Part shown: piece by piece, positions 7,941-15,746 of the stretch
Numbering within the stretch: position 1 is the first letter of the stretch
How the letters are laid out: every line of letters starts with the position of its first letter
DNA from: Lysobacteraceae bacterium NML08-0793
Lineage (GTDB): Bacteria; Pseudomonadota; Gammaproteobacteria; Xanthomonadales; Xanthomonadaceae
NCBI GenBank assembly: GCA_002798275.1
Contig: NWQR01000011.1
Coordinates: 1-50,777 of the forward strand
Length of the DNA stretch: 50,777 bases
Direction: 5' to 3'
Made by a program: the position numbers and the translations under genes
Notes under the pieces: model-generated
The model's database searches: none
Told to the model about the DNA's origin: nothing
What the model saw: the letters and a program-made list of their open reading frames with translations, nothing else

Positions 7941-10112
7941 CTAAAGTGCGCGCAACAGGCGGTCATAAACCCAGTGTAGGGGGCGGATGTCTTGCAGGCT
8001 CAGGCTGCATTCCAGGCCGCGTTCTTCGGCAAGAGCCAGCACAGTTGGCGCGATGGCCTCGGGGCGGTCGGTACGCACATGCAGGTAGGTGTAGGAAGCC
8101 CCCGGCCAATCGGGACGATTGAGGCTGATAGCATCGCGTTGCAAGTTCAGGCGTTGCCGTAGTTCATCGGCAAATTCCGGGTAATCCGGCGGTACGGGCT
8201 TGGGTGTTTTAGAGCCTTTTTTCTGTTGTCGGGCTCGAAGGTCCGGCGGGGGAGCCAGATATGCCCGCAGCAGTACAGTTTTGCCGTAAGTCCAGCGAAG
8301 AACTGCTCCGGCGCGGGCGGCAAGGACGGCGAGGCGGCGCGGGCGCTCACCGATGGATTTCAGTACAACATGACTTGCCAGCCCGGTGCTGCCCACCCAA
8401 TATGCGCTGTCGTGACTGTCCCATTGGTGCAGCAGTTTTTCTGCGCTCTTCCGGGCGCCTTCACCAGTGAAATAGGCGGCCAGGCGGGTATGCCGGGGGA
8501 TATCGGGGCGGTAGTGTTTCAGTGCCTCCAGCAGTGGCTCGGGGCTTTGGATATCCACGACATCACATACCCAGGGCAAACCGGCAAAGGCATGTTCGAG
8601 CTGGGCTTTGCGTGCAGCCAATGCACGCGCATCGGCAGTGATGTTGGCCAAATTGGCCAGCACCAGCACATGTTGTTGGCGCGACCAGATATGCGTTTCC
8701 GGGTGGACGGCTTGTTTGAGTGTGTCGGCAACTGCTTGTGCTTGCTGGGCGTTGGGCGCGCGAGCCAGTGCCAGCAGTTGCACATCGCCATGAATATGGT
8801 TCAAGGTGTGTACGCTTTCGGCCTGATTGCGCCAGGCAAGCTGTTCCAGCGGTGCCAGTTCATCACCCAGGCCATAGGCCGTAGCGATGACGCTGCGCCC
8901 CAGCAGCGCCAAATGTTCGGGCATATCCAGATAGGGGCGACCACGGTCGCTGCATACCGGGCGGGCGACCTGCGCGGCATCCAGCAGTTGTAGCCATTCC
9001 TCGCTCCAGATTTCCTCTGGCTGCCAGCCGGGCAGTAGTTGCTCGGCCCACTGCCGGGCGAGGTCGGTACTTTCAAATTGCGCCACCATCACGCATTCGC
9101 CACTGTTGTTGCCGGAGAACGATTGCCAGACATGCACGCTGGGCGTCATATCCACTTCTGGCTGCAAAACAATCGGCACGGTTTTGCGCGCACAGCCACT
9201 GCGCGGGCTGGGTTGGCGCAATGTGGCCTGTTGTCTGCGCCAAGCATGCAGCGCCTGCTCGGCATTGGCTGCTGGCCAGCGTTCGGCGGCAAATGAGCAC
9301 GCCTGCATATGCTGGTCTGCGCTGATGGAGATGAAGTCATGCCCGGCGCCGCAATCGGCAGTAACAAAACCGGCAGAGAATGTGGACAGTCCCATGTCCC
9401 CGGCGCAGACCGACAGGCGGCAGGGCAACGGTGCCTGCTGGATAATGGCTTGCAGACGTTCACGCCCGCTGGCGCTTAGAAGACGTGCGGGTTCACCAAC
9501 ATAGGTGAGGATGGATACATCCTGCGCGCCGCGTGCGGCGAGCTCTTCCAGCAACTGCGGCAGGGTAGCGAGCGCCGCATCATCCACCAGTACATTGGCG
9601 CCCCAGCGTTGCTTCTGCGCCTGCCAAACTGCGGCAATCCGGGCGATATCGGTTTCCGGGTAGATGGATAGTCGCGCCATGCGTATGCCGCCTTGCAACG
9701 ACTGCCACAGTTCATGGCTAACACGGCTGCCATTGGTGGTCAGATTGAGTGCCAAATCGGTATCTGCCTGCAAGCGCTGCACTAGTTTGGCAAAACCTTT
9801 GAACAGCAGCGGCTCGCCACCGCCAAAGGCGACTTCCAGCGTGCCAGCCGTGTAGAGGCCATGCAGCAGCTCGAAGGCACTATCCACCGTCCACAGGCTG
9901 CGTCCGGCTGCATCACGCGAGCAAAAGTCGCATTGCAGATTGCAGACATTGGTAATGCCGAACATCACCGCCCGTGGCGCTTGTCGCACACAGTCGCGTG
10001 TGGCGGCATTTTGCACCCGGAGATGTATGCCGGTTTGCGGCTGGAAATAGAGCATCGCGCCATCGAGCTGATGACGGCGGAAACCGGCGGGTGTGGCGGG
10101 AATTGTCGGCAT
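7941..10112 (-). CDS. Radical SAM protein with large C-terminal region of unknown function
   Basis: 723 residues. Residues 1-330 form a radical SAM domain: the CxxxCxxC cluster motif is Cys57, Cys61, Cys64 (TNVCNLQCDFC), and the SAM-binding GGGEP is at 97-101. A later Cys set (CGAGHDFISI, QACSF and SGCAR) resembles an auxiliary cluster or twitch region. The remaining ~390 residues look like several repeats of a beta-alpha-beta unit (VMVAQFESTDLARQWAEQL, then LAAYFTGEGARKSAEKLL and others) and match no family I can name. No SPASM-type seven-cysteine end and no obvious precursor peptide gene is adjacent. The ATG at 10112 lacks a clear ribosome binding site. The gene is divergent from rpoE. The reaction catalysed is unknown. 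Confidence 0.8.
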   Translation of the reverse strand: MPTIPATPAGFRRHQLDGAMLYFQPQTGIHLRVQNAATRDCVRQAPRAVMFGITNVCNLQCDFCSRDAAGRSLWTVDSAFELLHGLYTAGTLEVAFGGGEPLLFKGFAKLVQRLQADTDLALNLTTNGSRVSHELWQSLQGGIRMARLSIYPETDIARIAAVWQAQKQRWGANVLVDDAALATLPQLLEELAARGAQDVSILTYVGEPARLLSASGRERLQAIIQQAPLPCRLSVCAGDMGLSTFSAGFVTADCGAGHDFISISADQHMQACSFAAERWPAANAEQALHAWRRQQATLRQPSPRSGCARKTVPIVLQPEVDMTPSVHVWQSFSGNNSGECVMVAQFESTDLARQWAEQLLPGWQPEEIWSEEWLQLLDAAQVARPVCSDRGRPYLDMPEHLALLGRSVIATAYGLGDELAPLEQLAWRNQAESVHTLNHIHGDVQLLALARAPNAQQAQAVADTLKQAVHPETHIWSRQQHVLVLANLANITADARALAARKAQLEHAFAGLPWVCDVVDIQSPEPLLEALKHYRPDIPRHTRLAAYFTGEGARKSAEKLLHQWDSHDSAYWVGSTGLASHVVLKSIGERPRRLAVLAARAGAVLRWTYGKTVLLRAYLAPPPDLRARQQKKGSKTPKPVPPDYPEFADELRQRLNLQRDAISLNRPDWPGASYTYLHVRTDRPEAIAPTVLALAEERGLECSLSLQDIRPLHWVYDRLLRAL

Positions 10113-10179
10113 GATGCTGCGGTTGCGAGGTTTTGTAGCCAGTGTACAAATTTGTTCAGGCCAGCCGTGGCAGTGTTCA

Positions 10180-10207
10180 GGAACTTTTTATTGCCGTGTT
10201 TGTCCAT
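10180..10207 (+). promoter_or_regulatory. Candidate sigma-E (ECF) promoter of the rpoE operon
   Basis: GGAACTT at 10180-10186 matches the sigma-E -35 consensus exactly; TCCAT follows after a 16-bp spacer (10203-10207). It lies 50 bp before the rpoE start, so autoregulation is likely. The -10 match is partial. Confidence 0.55.
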
Positions 10208-10256
10208 GCACCATCAAGACAACGCGCTCGTGCCAATGCTTCAAGGAGTTCCGGCC

Positions 10257-10895
10257 ATGCAGGCCGATCACGATCAAGATACCGATACCCCGGCCAGCGG
10301 ACTGGATATGCTCGATGTCGAGTTGGTGCGTCGCGTACAGCAGGGCGATGCGCATGCGTTCGAGCTTCTGGTGCGCCGCTATCAACACCGGATGGTTGCG
10401 CTGGCTGCGCGCTATGTGGGCGAATGGGCCGAGGATGTCGCCCAGGATGCGTTCATCCGCGCCTATCGCGCCATTGGCAATTTTCGTGGTGATGCTAGTT
10501 TTCATACTTGGCTGCATCGCATCACGGTCAACACCGCCAAGAATCATCTGGTGGCGATGAAACGCCGCCCACCCGCTGCGGATGTGGATGTGGCCGATGC
10601 CGAGCATTTCGATGCCGAACTGCTGGGGGATGCCGATACCCCGGAGCGCGAGCTGATGCGCCATCAAATTGAGCAGGCGGTGATGCAGGCCATGCAGGCC
10701 TTGCCGCGTGAATTGAATCAGGCCATCCGCCTGCGTGAATTGGATGGTCTTTCCTATGAAGACATTGCCCGGCAGTTGGGCTGCCCGGTGGGCACGGTGC
10801 GCTCGCGTATTTTCCGTGCCCGTGAAGCGATTGACCGCGCGCTGCGTCCCTTGGTGGATGGCAGCGCCACCGCCCGTGAACGAGGACGCGTATGA
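10257..10895 (+). CDS. rpoE: RNA polymerase sigma-E factor (RpoE/AlgU)
   Basis: ECF sigma factor of 212 residues that directs the envelope stress response. Region 2 is seen in LVRRYQHRMVALAARYVG, DVAQDAFIRAYRAIGNFRG and FHTWLHRITVNTAKNHL; region 4 in LPRELNQAIRLRELDGLSYEDIA, CPVGTVRSRIFRAREAI. The ATG at 10257 is chosen because AAGGAG stands eight bases upstream; the frame is open further upstream without a good start signal. Its stop overlaps the rseA start (ATGA), and mucD follows, so this is a standard rpoE-rseA-mucD operon. Confidence 0.95.
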   Translation: MQADHDQDTDTPASGLDMLDVELVRRVQQGDAHAFELLVRRYQHRMVALAARYVGEWAEDVAQDAFIRAYRAIGNFRGDASFHTWLHRITVNTAKNHLVAMKRRPPAADVDVADAEHFDAELLGDADTPERELMRHQIEQAVMQAMQALPRELNQAIRLRELDGLSYEDIARQLGCPVGTVRSRIFRAREAIDRALRPLVDGSATARERGRV

Positions 10896-11704
10896 ACCTG
10901 CAAACGCCCGAAGAACAACTCTCGGCCTTGCTCGATGGCGAGCTGGACGCAGACCGCAGCCGTTTCTTGCTGCGCCGTTTGCAGCATGATGTGGCGCTGG
11001 CCGATACCTTGGGACGCTGGCAATTGGCGGGCGATGTTTTGCGCGGGCGGGGCAGTGCAGCCGCATCGGCAAGTTTCGCCGCCCGCCTTTCAGCACGTCT
11101 GGCCGCAGAAGCTGCGCCCGACGCACACCCCGTGCCGACGCCGCAAATAGTCATGCCGGTCAGCCGTCCGGCAAGCCAAAACGTGCAGAAACCCGTAAAT
11201 CAGGGGCGCTGGCGTTATTTCGCCGGTGGTGCGATGGCAGCGAGTCTGGCTTTTGCCGCATTCATCGGCCTGCGTCTGCCCGAGGACACGCAACTGCCCG
11301 AGGCGCCGTCGTCCGTGGCTACGGTGGCCGCGCCTGTTGCCCGCGTGGCGGCTTTGCCCGTGGCGCCAGTACAAGCCGATAGCTTGCCAGCAGCGCAGGC
11401 TGTACCGGCAGCACAGCCAACCCCGGCCACAAGCGCGTTGGCGCAGACGCAGGCAGCTCGCGCAACGCCTGCCCGCCGCTCGCGCAGTGCGTCGGTGGCG
11501 CCCATAGCGTCGGAAAGTCAAAAGGTGCAGATCGCGCAAAACCTCGAGCCACGCGACCCGTTCAGCCCACCCCAGGCACGGCCTGCTTGGCCGCGTGCGG
11601 TGCTACCCGGCAGTGGCCACAGCACTTTCAATGTCCGGCTGGAAAGCGGCCAACCCTCCGGGTATTCGCCTTTCGAGCCACAACCGCAAAACCTGCAAGA
11701 TTGA
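10892..11704 (+). CDS. rseA: Anti-sigma-E factor RseA
   Basis: Inner membrane anti-sigma factor of 270 residues holding sigma-E inactive until cleaved by envelope proteases. The N-terminal cytoplasmic domain starts with EEQLSALLDGELDADRSRF, typical of RseA; a single membrane segment lies around residues 107-127 (WRYFAGGAMAASLAFAAFIG); the periplasmic part is Ala/Pro-rich and low in complexity, longer than in E. coli. It overlaps rpoE by four bases (ATGA), indicating coupled translation. No RseB gene follows; mucD comes next. Confidence 0.9.
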   Translation: MNLQTPEEQLSALLDGELDADRSRFLLRRLQHDVALADTLGRWQLAGDVLRGRGSAAASASFAARLSARLAAEAAPDAHPVPTPQIVMPVSRPASQNVQKPVNQGRWRYFAGGAMAASLAFAAFIGLRLPEDTQLPEAPSSVATVAAPVARVAALPVAPVQADSLPAAQAVPAAQPTPATSALAQTQAARATPARRSRSASVAPIASESQKVQIAQNLEPRDPFSPPQARPAWPRAVLPGSGHSTFNVRLESGQPSGYSPFEPQPQNLQD

Positions 11705-11713
11705 TTCCCCCCA

Positions 11714-13228
11714 ATGAACAACATGCCCATGAAAAAAATCCTGAAACCTCTGTTGCTTGTTCCCCTGACCGCGATAGCCACCACGGCGGTGGTGATGTAT
11801 CCCTCTGCCGGTGCGCAGCAGCAAGTCGCCACGCAAAGCACGAGTCTTGCCCCCGCCCCGGAGTTGGTTACGGGCTTGCCGGATTTCACCCGGCTGGTGG
11901 AACAGGTCGGTGCTGGCGTGGTGAGTGTCGAGGCGCGGATTGCCGCACCCAGAGCCGGCGGCTTTGCCGGTGCCGATCCGCTTGCGGAAATTTTCCGCCG
12001 CTTTGGCATGCCGATACCGGGCAATCCCGGCGGTCGCAGTCCGATGCCGGAAATGCCGCGCGGCACATCGCTTGGCACCGGCTTTTTGATTTCCGCCGAC
12101 GGCTATGTGCTGACCAATCATCATGTGGTGGAAAACGCTGATGAAATCACCATTCGCTTGGCCGACAAACGCGAAATGAAAGCCAAGCTGGTCGGCAGCG
12201 ATGCGCAGTCGGACGTGGCGCTTTTGAAAGTGGAAGCCAGTGGCCTGCCCGCCTTGCGTCTGGGGGGCTCGGGTGGGGTCAAGCCGGGGCAGTGGGTAGT
12301 GGCGATTGGCTCGCCCTACGGGCTTGATCATTCGGTAACGGCCGGTATCGTCAGTGCCGTGGGACGCTCCACTGGCGGTCAGCAATATGTGCCCTTCATC
12401 CAGACCGATGTAGCCATCAATCGCGGCAATTCCGGTGGCCCGCTACTCAATACCCGTGGCGAGGTGGTCGGCATCAACTCGCAGATTTTCAGCGTATCTG
12501 GCGGTTTTCAGGGCATCAGCTTTGCCATTCCCATTGATACGGCGATGAATGCCGTGGAACAACTGAAAAAAACCGGGCAAGTGCGACGTGGCCTTTTGGG
12601 GGTGAACATGCAGCCGCTGAACAGCGACTTGGCGCGTGGCATGGGGTTGCCCGACAGCCGCGGCGCGCTGGTCAGCAATGTCGAGGCCGATGGCGCGGCC
12701 GCCAAGGCCGGTATCCAGCCTGGCGATGTAATCCGCAGCTTCAATGGCACGGCAATCAACCAAACCAGCGACCTGCCGCCGCTGGTCGGGGCGCTGCCGC
12801 CGGGCAGCAAGGTGCGGCTTGGTGTGTGGCGCGATGGCCGGGAACGCAGCATCGAGGCGGTGCTGGGCGAAGCGCCGAATGCCGCTGAAAGCCGCTTTGC
12901 CGAGCGTGCCGGCAGCGCCGAGGACAGCGCACAAAGCCCGCGTGGCGTGTTGGGGCTGCGCATCGCCGAGCTTGATGTCAATGACCGTCGCCAGCTGAAC
13001 CTCAAGGCAGGCGAAGGGGTGGGTGTGGTGGCCGTGGAATCGCGTGCCGCCCGCGAAGCCGGCATCAGCCCGGGGGATGTGATTCTGGCCGTGGGACGGC
13101 AGAGCGTGGGCAATGCCATGCAGCTACAAACCGCGCTTGCCGGGGTCAAGCCCGGCGATACCGTTACCCTGCGCCTGGCCGGTCGTGGCGGCACCCGCTT
13201 TGTGGCGGTCAAGACCGAAAAGGAATAA
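11714..13228 (+). CDS. mucD: Periplasmic serine protease DegP/MucD (HtrA family)
   Basis: 504-residue Do-type protease/chaperone of the periplasm that degrades misfolded envelope proteins. An N-terminal signal peptide is present. The trypsin-like domain shows the triad His137 (TNHHVV), Asp167 (AQSDVALL) and Ser240 (NRGNSGGPL). Two PDZ domains follow (about 300-390, with GLLGVNMQPL, and 405-504, with GVLGLRIAEL). It sits nine bases after rseA, so sigma-E activity should raise its expression. A MKK start four codons later is possible. A hairpin closes the operon. Confidence 0.95.
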   Translation: MNNMPMKKILKPLLLVPLTAIATTAVVMYPSAGAQQQVATQSTSLAPAPELVTGLPDFTRLVEQVGAGVVSVEARIAAPRAGGFAGADPLAEIFRRFGMPIPGNPGGRSPMPEMPRGTSLGTGFLISADGYVLTNHHVVENADEITIRLADKREMKAKLVGSDAQSDVALLKVEASGLPALRLGGSGGVKPGQWVVAIGSPYGLDHSVTAGIVSAVGRSTGGQQYVPFIQTDVAINRGNSGGPLLNTRGEVVGINSQIFSVSGGFQGISFAIPIDTAMNAVEQLKKTGQVRRGLLGVNMQPLNSDLARGMGLPDSRGALVSNVEADGAAAKAGIQPGDVIRSFNGTAINQTSDLPPLVGALPPGSKVRLGVWRDGRERSIEAVLGEAPNAAESRFAERAGSAEDSAQSPRGVLGLRIAELDVNDRRQLNLKAGEGVGVVAVESRAAREAGISPGDVILAVGRQSVGNAMQLQTALAGVKPGDTVTLRLAGRGGTRFVAVKTEKE

Positions 13229-13251
13229 GCCTCCAAGCAGGCGTAAGCAAA

Positions 13252-13280
13252 CAAGGGCGAGTCGTGATGACTCGCCCTTG
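13252..13280. terminator. Bidirectional terminator between mucD and ivd
   Basis: Perfect 12-bp stem (CAAGGGCGAGTC with its complement, five-base loop 13264-13268) between two convergent genes. The T-run is weak on both sides. Confidence 0.7.
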
Positions 13281-13310
13281 TATTTGCCAGAAAGTTTTTG
13301 GTGCTGCAAA

Positions 13311-14468
13311 TCAGCCGTGGCCGTTGAATAGCTCGCGGCCAATCAGCATGCGGCGGATTTCATTGGTGCCGGCGCCGATGGCGTACAGCTTGGCGTCACG
13401 CAGCAGGCGGCCGGTGGGGTATTCGTTGATATAGCCATTGCCGCCCAGTGCCTGGATGGCTTCGAGCGTAACCTGTACGGCGGCTTCGCTGCTGTGCATC
13501 AGACAGGCGGCGGCGTCGATGCGGCTCTTGTGCCCGGCATCGTAGTCGCGTGCCACCTGGTAGGCGAAGGCGCGGCTGGAGGCCAGCGCGGTGTACATGT
13601 CGGCAATCTTGCCCTGCATCAGTTGGAAGGTGCCGATGGCGGTATCAAACTGCTTGCGCTCGCGCACATAGGGCAGGGCGATGTCGAGCGCGGCTTGCAT
13701 CAGCCCGATGGGGCCGCCAGAAAGCACCAGACGCTCGGTATTGAGGCCACTCATCAGCACTTTCACGCCCTGGTTAACTTCGCCCAGCACGTTTTCGGCC
13801 GGGATTTCGCAGTTTTCAAATACCAGCTCGCAGGTGTTGGAGCCGCGCATGCCGAGTTTGTCCAGCTTCTGCGCGGTGGAAAAACCTTTCATGCCCTTTT
13901 CCACGATGAAGGCGGTCATGCCGCGGCTGCCGGCTTCCTTCGGCGCGGTACGCATATAGACCACCAGCACGTCGGCTTCCGGGCCATTGGTAATCCACAT
14001 CTTGTTGCCATTGGCGACCCAGACATCGCCGCGCAGCTCGGCGCGACAACTCATTGAGCCGACCACATCCGAACCAGCACCCGGCTCACTCATCGCCAGC
14101 GCGCCTTTCCATTCGCCGCTGCACAGCTTGGGCAGGTATTTTTGTCGCTGCGCTTCATTGCCGTTGGCGTACAGATTGTTGACGCAGAGGTTGGAATGGG
14201 CACCGTAGCTAAGGCCAATCGAGCCGGAAGCGCGGGAGATTTCCTCCATTGCCACCAAGTGCGCCAGATAGCCCATATCGCTGCCGCCGTATTCGCCGGG
14301 GATGGTCAGGCCAAGCAGCCCCATCTCGCCGAGCATTGGCCACAGCTCCTGCGGAAACCAGTTTTCTTCATCGGCCTTGACCGCGCGCGGGGCGACTTCG
14401 GCCTCGGCAAAGCGGCGCACGGCATCGCGTAGGGCGTCGATTTCTTCGTTCAATTTTGGGATTTGCAT
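13311..14468 (-). CDS. ivd: Isovaleryl-CoA dehydrogenase
   Basis: FAD-dependent acyl-CoA dehydrogenase of 385 residues that converts isovaleryl-CoA to 3-methylcrotonyl-CoA in leucine breakdown. The segment [18 protein letters not shown] is characteristic of isovaleryl-CoA dehydrogenase and carries its catalytic Glu, unlike other acyl-CoA dehydrogenases whose base lies near the C-terminus. Other marks are [25 protein letters not shown] and the C-terminal [13 protein letters not shown]. The ATG at 14468 has AAGGA eight bases upstream. It lies 21 bp after the leucine dehydrogenase gene, probably one operon. The remaining leucine-pathway genes (carboxylase, hydratase, lyase) are not here. Confidence 0.92.
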   Translation of the reverse strand: MQIPKLNEEIDALRDAVRRFAEAEVAPRAVKADEENWFPQELWPMLGEMGLLGLTIPGEYGGSDMGYLAHLVAMEEISRASGSIGLSYGAHSNLCVNNLYANGNEAQRQKYLPKLCSGEWKGALAMSEPGAGSDVVGSMSCRAELRGDVWVANGNKMWITNGPEADVLVVYMRTAPKEAGSRGMTAFIVEKGMKGFSTAQKLDKLGMRGSNTCELVFENCEIPAENVLGEVNQGVKVLMSGLNTERLVLSGGPIGLMQAALDIALPYVRERKQFDTAIGTFQLMQGKIADMYTALASSRAFAYQVARDYDAGHKSRIDAAACLMHSSEAAVQVTLEAIQALGGNGYINEYPTGRLLRDAKLYAIGAGTNEIRRMLIGRELFNGHG

Positions 14469-14489
14469 GATTCGGGTCCTTGTGAGCAA

Positions 14490-15593
14490 TTAGTGGCCGC
14501 CGCGGATGCGGCCCTGGAAGCGTGGCGCGCCGCTGCGGGTGGCGAGCTTGAGCTTGCCGATTTTTTCGATGCGTTCTTCGGCCATGCGGTCGGCCGCCTG
14601 ATAGGTGGGGATGCCATCGCGCTCGGTGATTTGATAGATGCGCGAGAGGTTGTGATAGATGGTGCGCATCATGCGCATGGCGCGTTCGCGGTTGTAGCCT
14701 TCCAGCTCCAGTGCCACATTCATCACGCCCCCGGCGTTGACGGCGTAATCTGGGGCGTACAGCACGCCGCGACGGGTCAGTTCATCGCCAATGGCATTGC
14801 TGGCAAGCTGGTTATTGGCCGCCCCGCAAATGACCTTGGCGCGCAGCCGGTCGATGGTGTTTTCATTCAGCGTGCCGCCAAGCGCGCAGGGGGCATAGAC
14901 ATCGGCGGCCACATCGTAGATTTCATCAAGACCGACAGCCTCGGCATCGTATTCGGCCACTGCCTTGTCAACCAGTTTCTGGTTGATGTCGGTAACGAAC
15001 ACTTTGGCACCGCGCTCATGCAGCAGTTTGACGAACTCCATGCCCACATGCCCCAGCCCCTGAACTGCATAGCTGTATTTACCGACTTCCTCATCGCCGA
15101 ACTTCTTGTTGAGCGTTGCCATCAGCGCCTGCAAGGTGCCGTAGGCGGTGAACGGTGAGGGGTCGCCTGAGCCGCCATGCACTTGGTGCACGCCGGTAAC
15201 GTATTCGGTTTCCCGATAGACATATTCCATATCGTTGACATCAATGCCGACATCTTCGGCAGTGATGTAGCGCCCGCCGAGCGACTGCACGAACTGGCCG
15301 AAGGCGCGGAACAGGGCTTCGGATTTTTCCCGTGCCGGATCGCCGATGATGACCGCCTTGCCGCCGCCGAGATTGAGCCCGGCCACGGCGCTCTTATAGG
15401 TCATGCCACGGGAGAGGCGCAGCACATCATTCAGGGCTTCCTGCTCGCTTTGGTACGGCCACATCCGCGTGCCGCCCAGCGCTGGCCCCAGTACGGTGTT
15501 GTGGATGGCGATGATGGCCTTGAGACCGGCCTCTTTGTTCTGGCAAAAAACCACTTGTTCGTGACCGGATTGGTCAATCATTTCAAAAACCAT
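14490..15593 (-). CDS. Leucine/branched-chain amino acid dehydrogenase (Glu/Leu/Phe/Val dehydrogenase family)
   Basis: NAD-dependent oxidative deaminase of 367 residues. GPALGGTRMWPY and LGGGKAVIIGDP carry the substrate-binding and catalytic lysine region of leucine dehydrogenases; ITAEDVGI and the Rossmann motif GLGHVGMEFVKLL (with VTDIN) indicate NAD use. It turns Leu, Val or Ile into the 2-oxo acid. The ATG at 15593 has GGAG seven bases upstream. It is the first gene of a two-gene unit with ivd, which acts two steps later on the leucine-derived CoA ester, supporting leucine as the main substrate. Valine or isoleucine use cannot be excluded. Confidence 0.88.
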   Translation of the reverse strand: MVFEMIDQSGHEQVVFCQNKEAGLKAIIAIHNTVLGPALGGTRMWPYQSEQEALNDVLRLSRGMTYKSAVAGLNLGGGKAVIIGDPAREKSEALFRAFGQFVQSLGGRYITAEDVGIDVNDMEYVYRETEYVTGVHQVHGGSGDPSPFTAYGTLQALMATLNKKFGDEEVGKYSYAVQGLGHVGMEFVKLLHERGAKVFVTDINQKLVDKAVAEYDAEAVGLDEIYDVAADVYAPCALGGTLNENTIDRLRAKVICGAANNQLASNAIGDELTRRGVLYAPDYAVNAGGVMNVALELEGYNRERAMRMMRTIYHNLSRIYQITERDGIPTYQAADRMAEERIEKIGKLKLATRSGAPRFQGRIRGGH

Positions 15594-15746
15594 GAAAGGC
15601 TCCGCACAGGGGGAAGGGGCTTGAAAACGCGGCACATTCTAGCCCAAGCCGTCGGCGCTTTTTTTGCATTGCGCAAGGGCTTGGGACAGGGTGCAGATAC
15701 AATCGGCGGCGTTGTTCTGTTGCCGCCAAAAATACGGAGAATGCCG

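Noticed and set aside
7941-10112. Ribosomally synthesised peptide cluster built around the radical SAM gene
   Set aside because: No small precursor ORF, leader-like peptide, exporter or peptidase is adjacent; the neighbours are beta-oxidation and sigma-E genes.
9861-10256. Long N-terminal extension of rpoE
   Set aside because: It overlaps the divergent radical SAM gene. The ATG at 10257 has a good ribosome binding site and gives the normal sigma factor length.
15177-15746. Extension of the icmF frame into the divergent leucine dehydrogenase gene
   Set aside because: The extension overlaps the opposite gene and is unlike any mutase N-terminus. A start with a ribosome binding site and the family N-terminus occurs at 15747.
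15594-15746. Cobalamin riboswitch ahead of icmF
   Set aside because: The gap is only 153 bp and no B12-box-like core or complex fold is visible. A TACAAT hexamer near 15700 is the only promoter-like sign.
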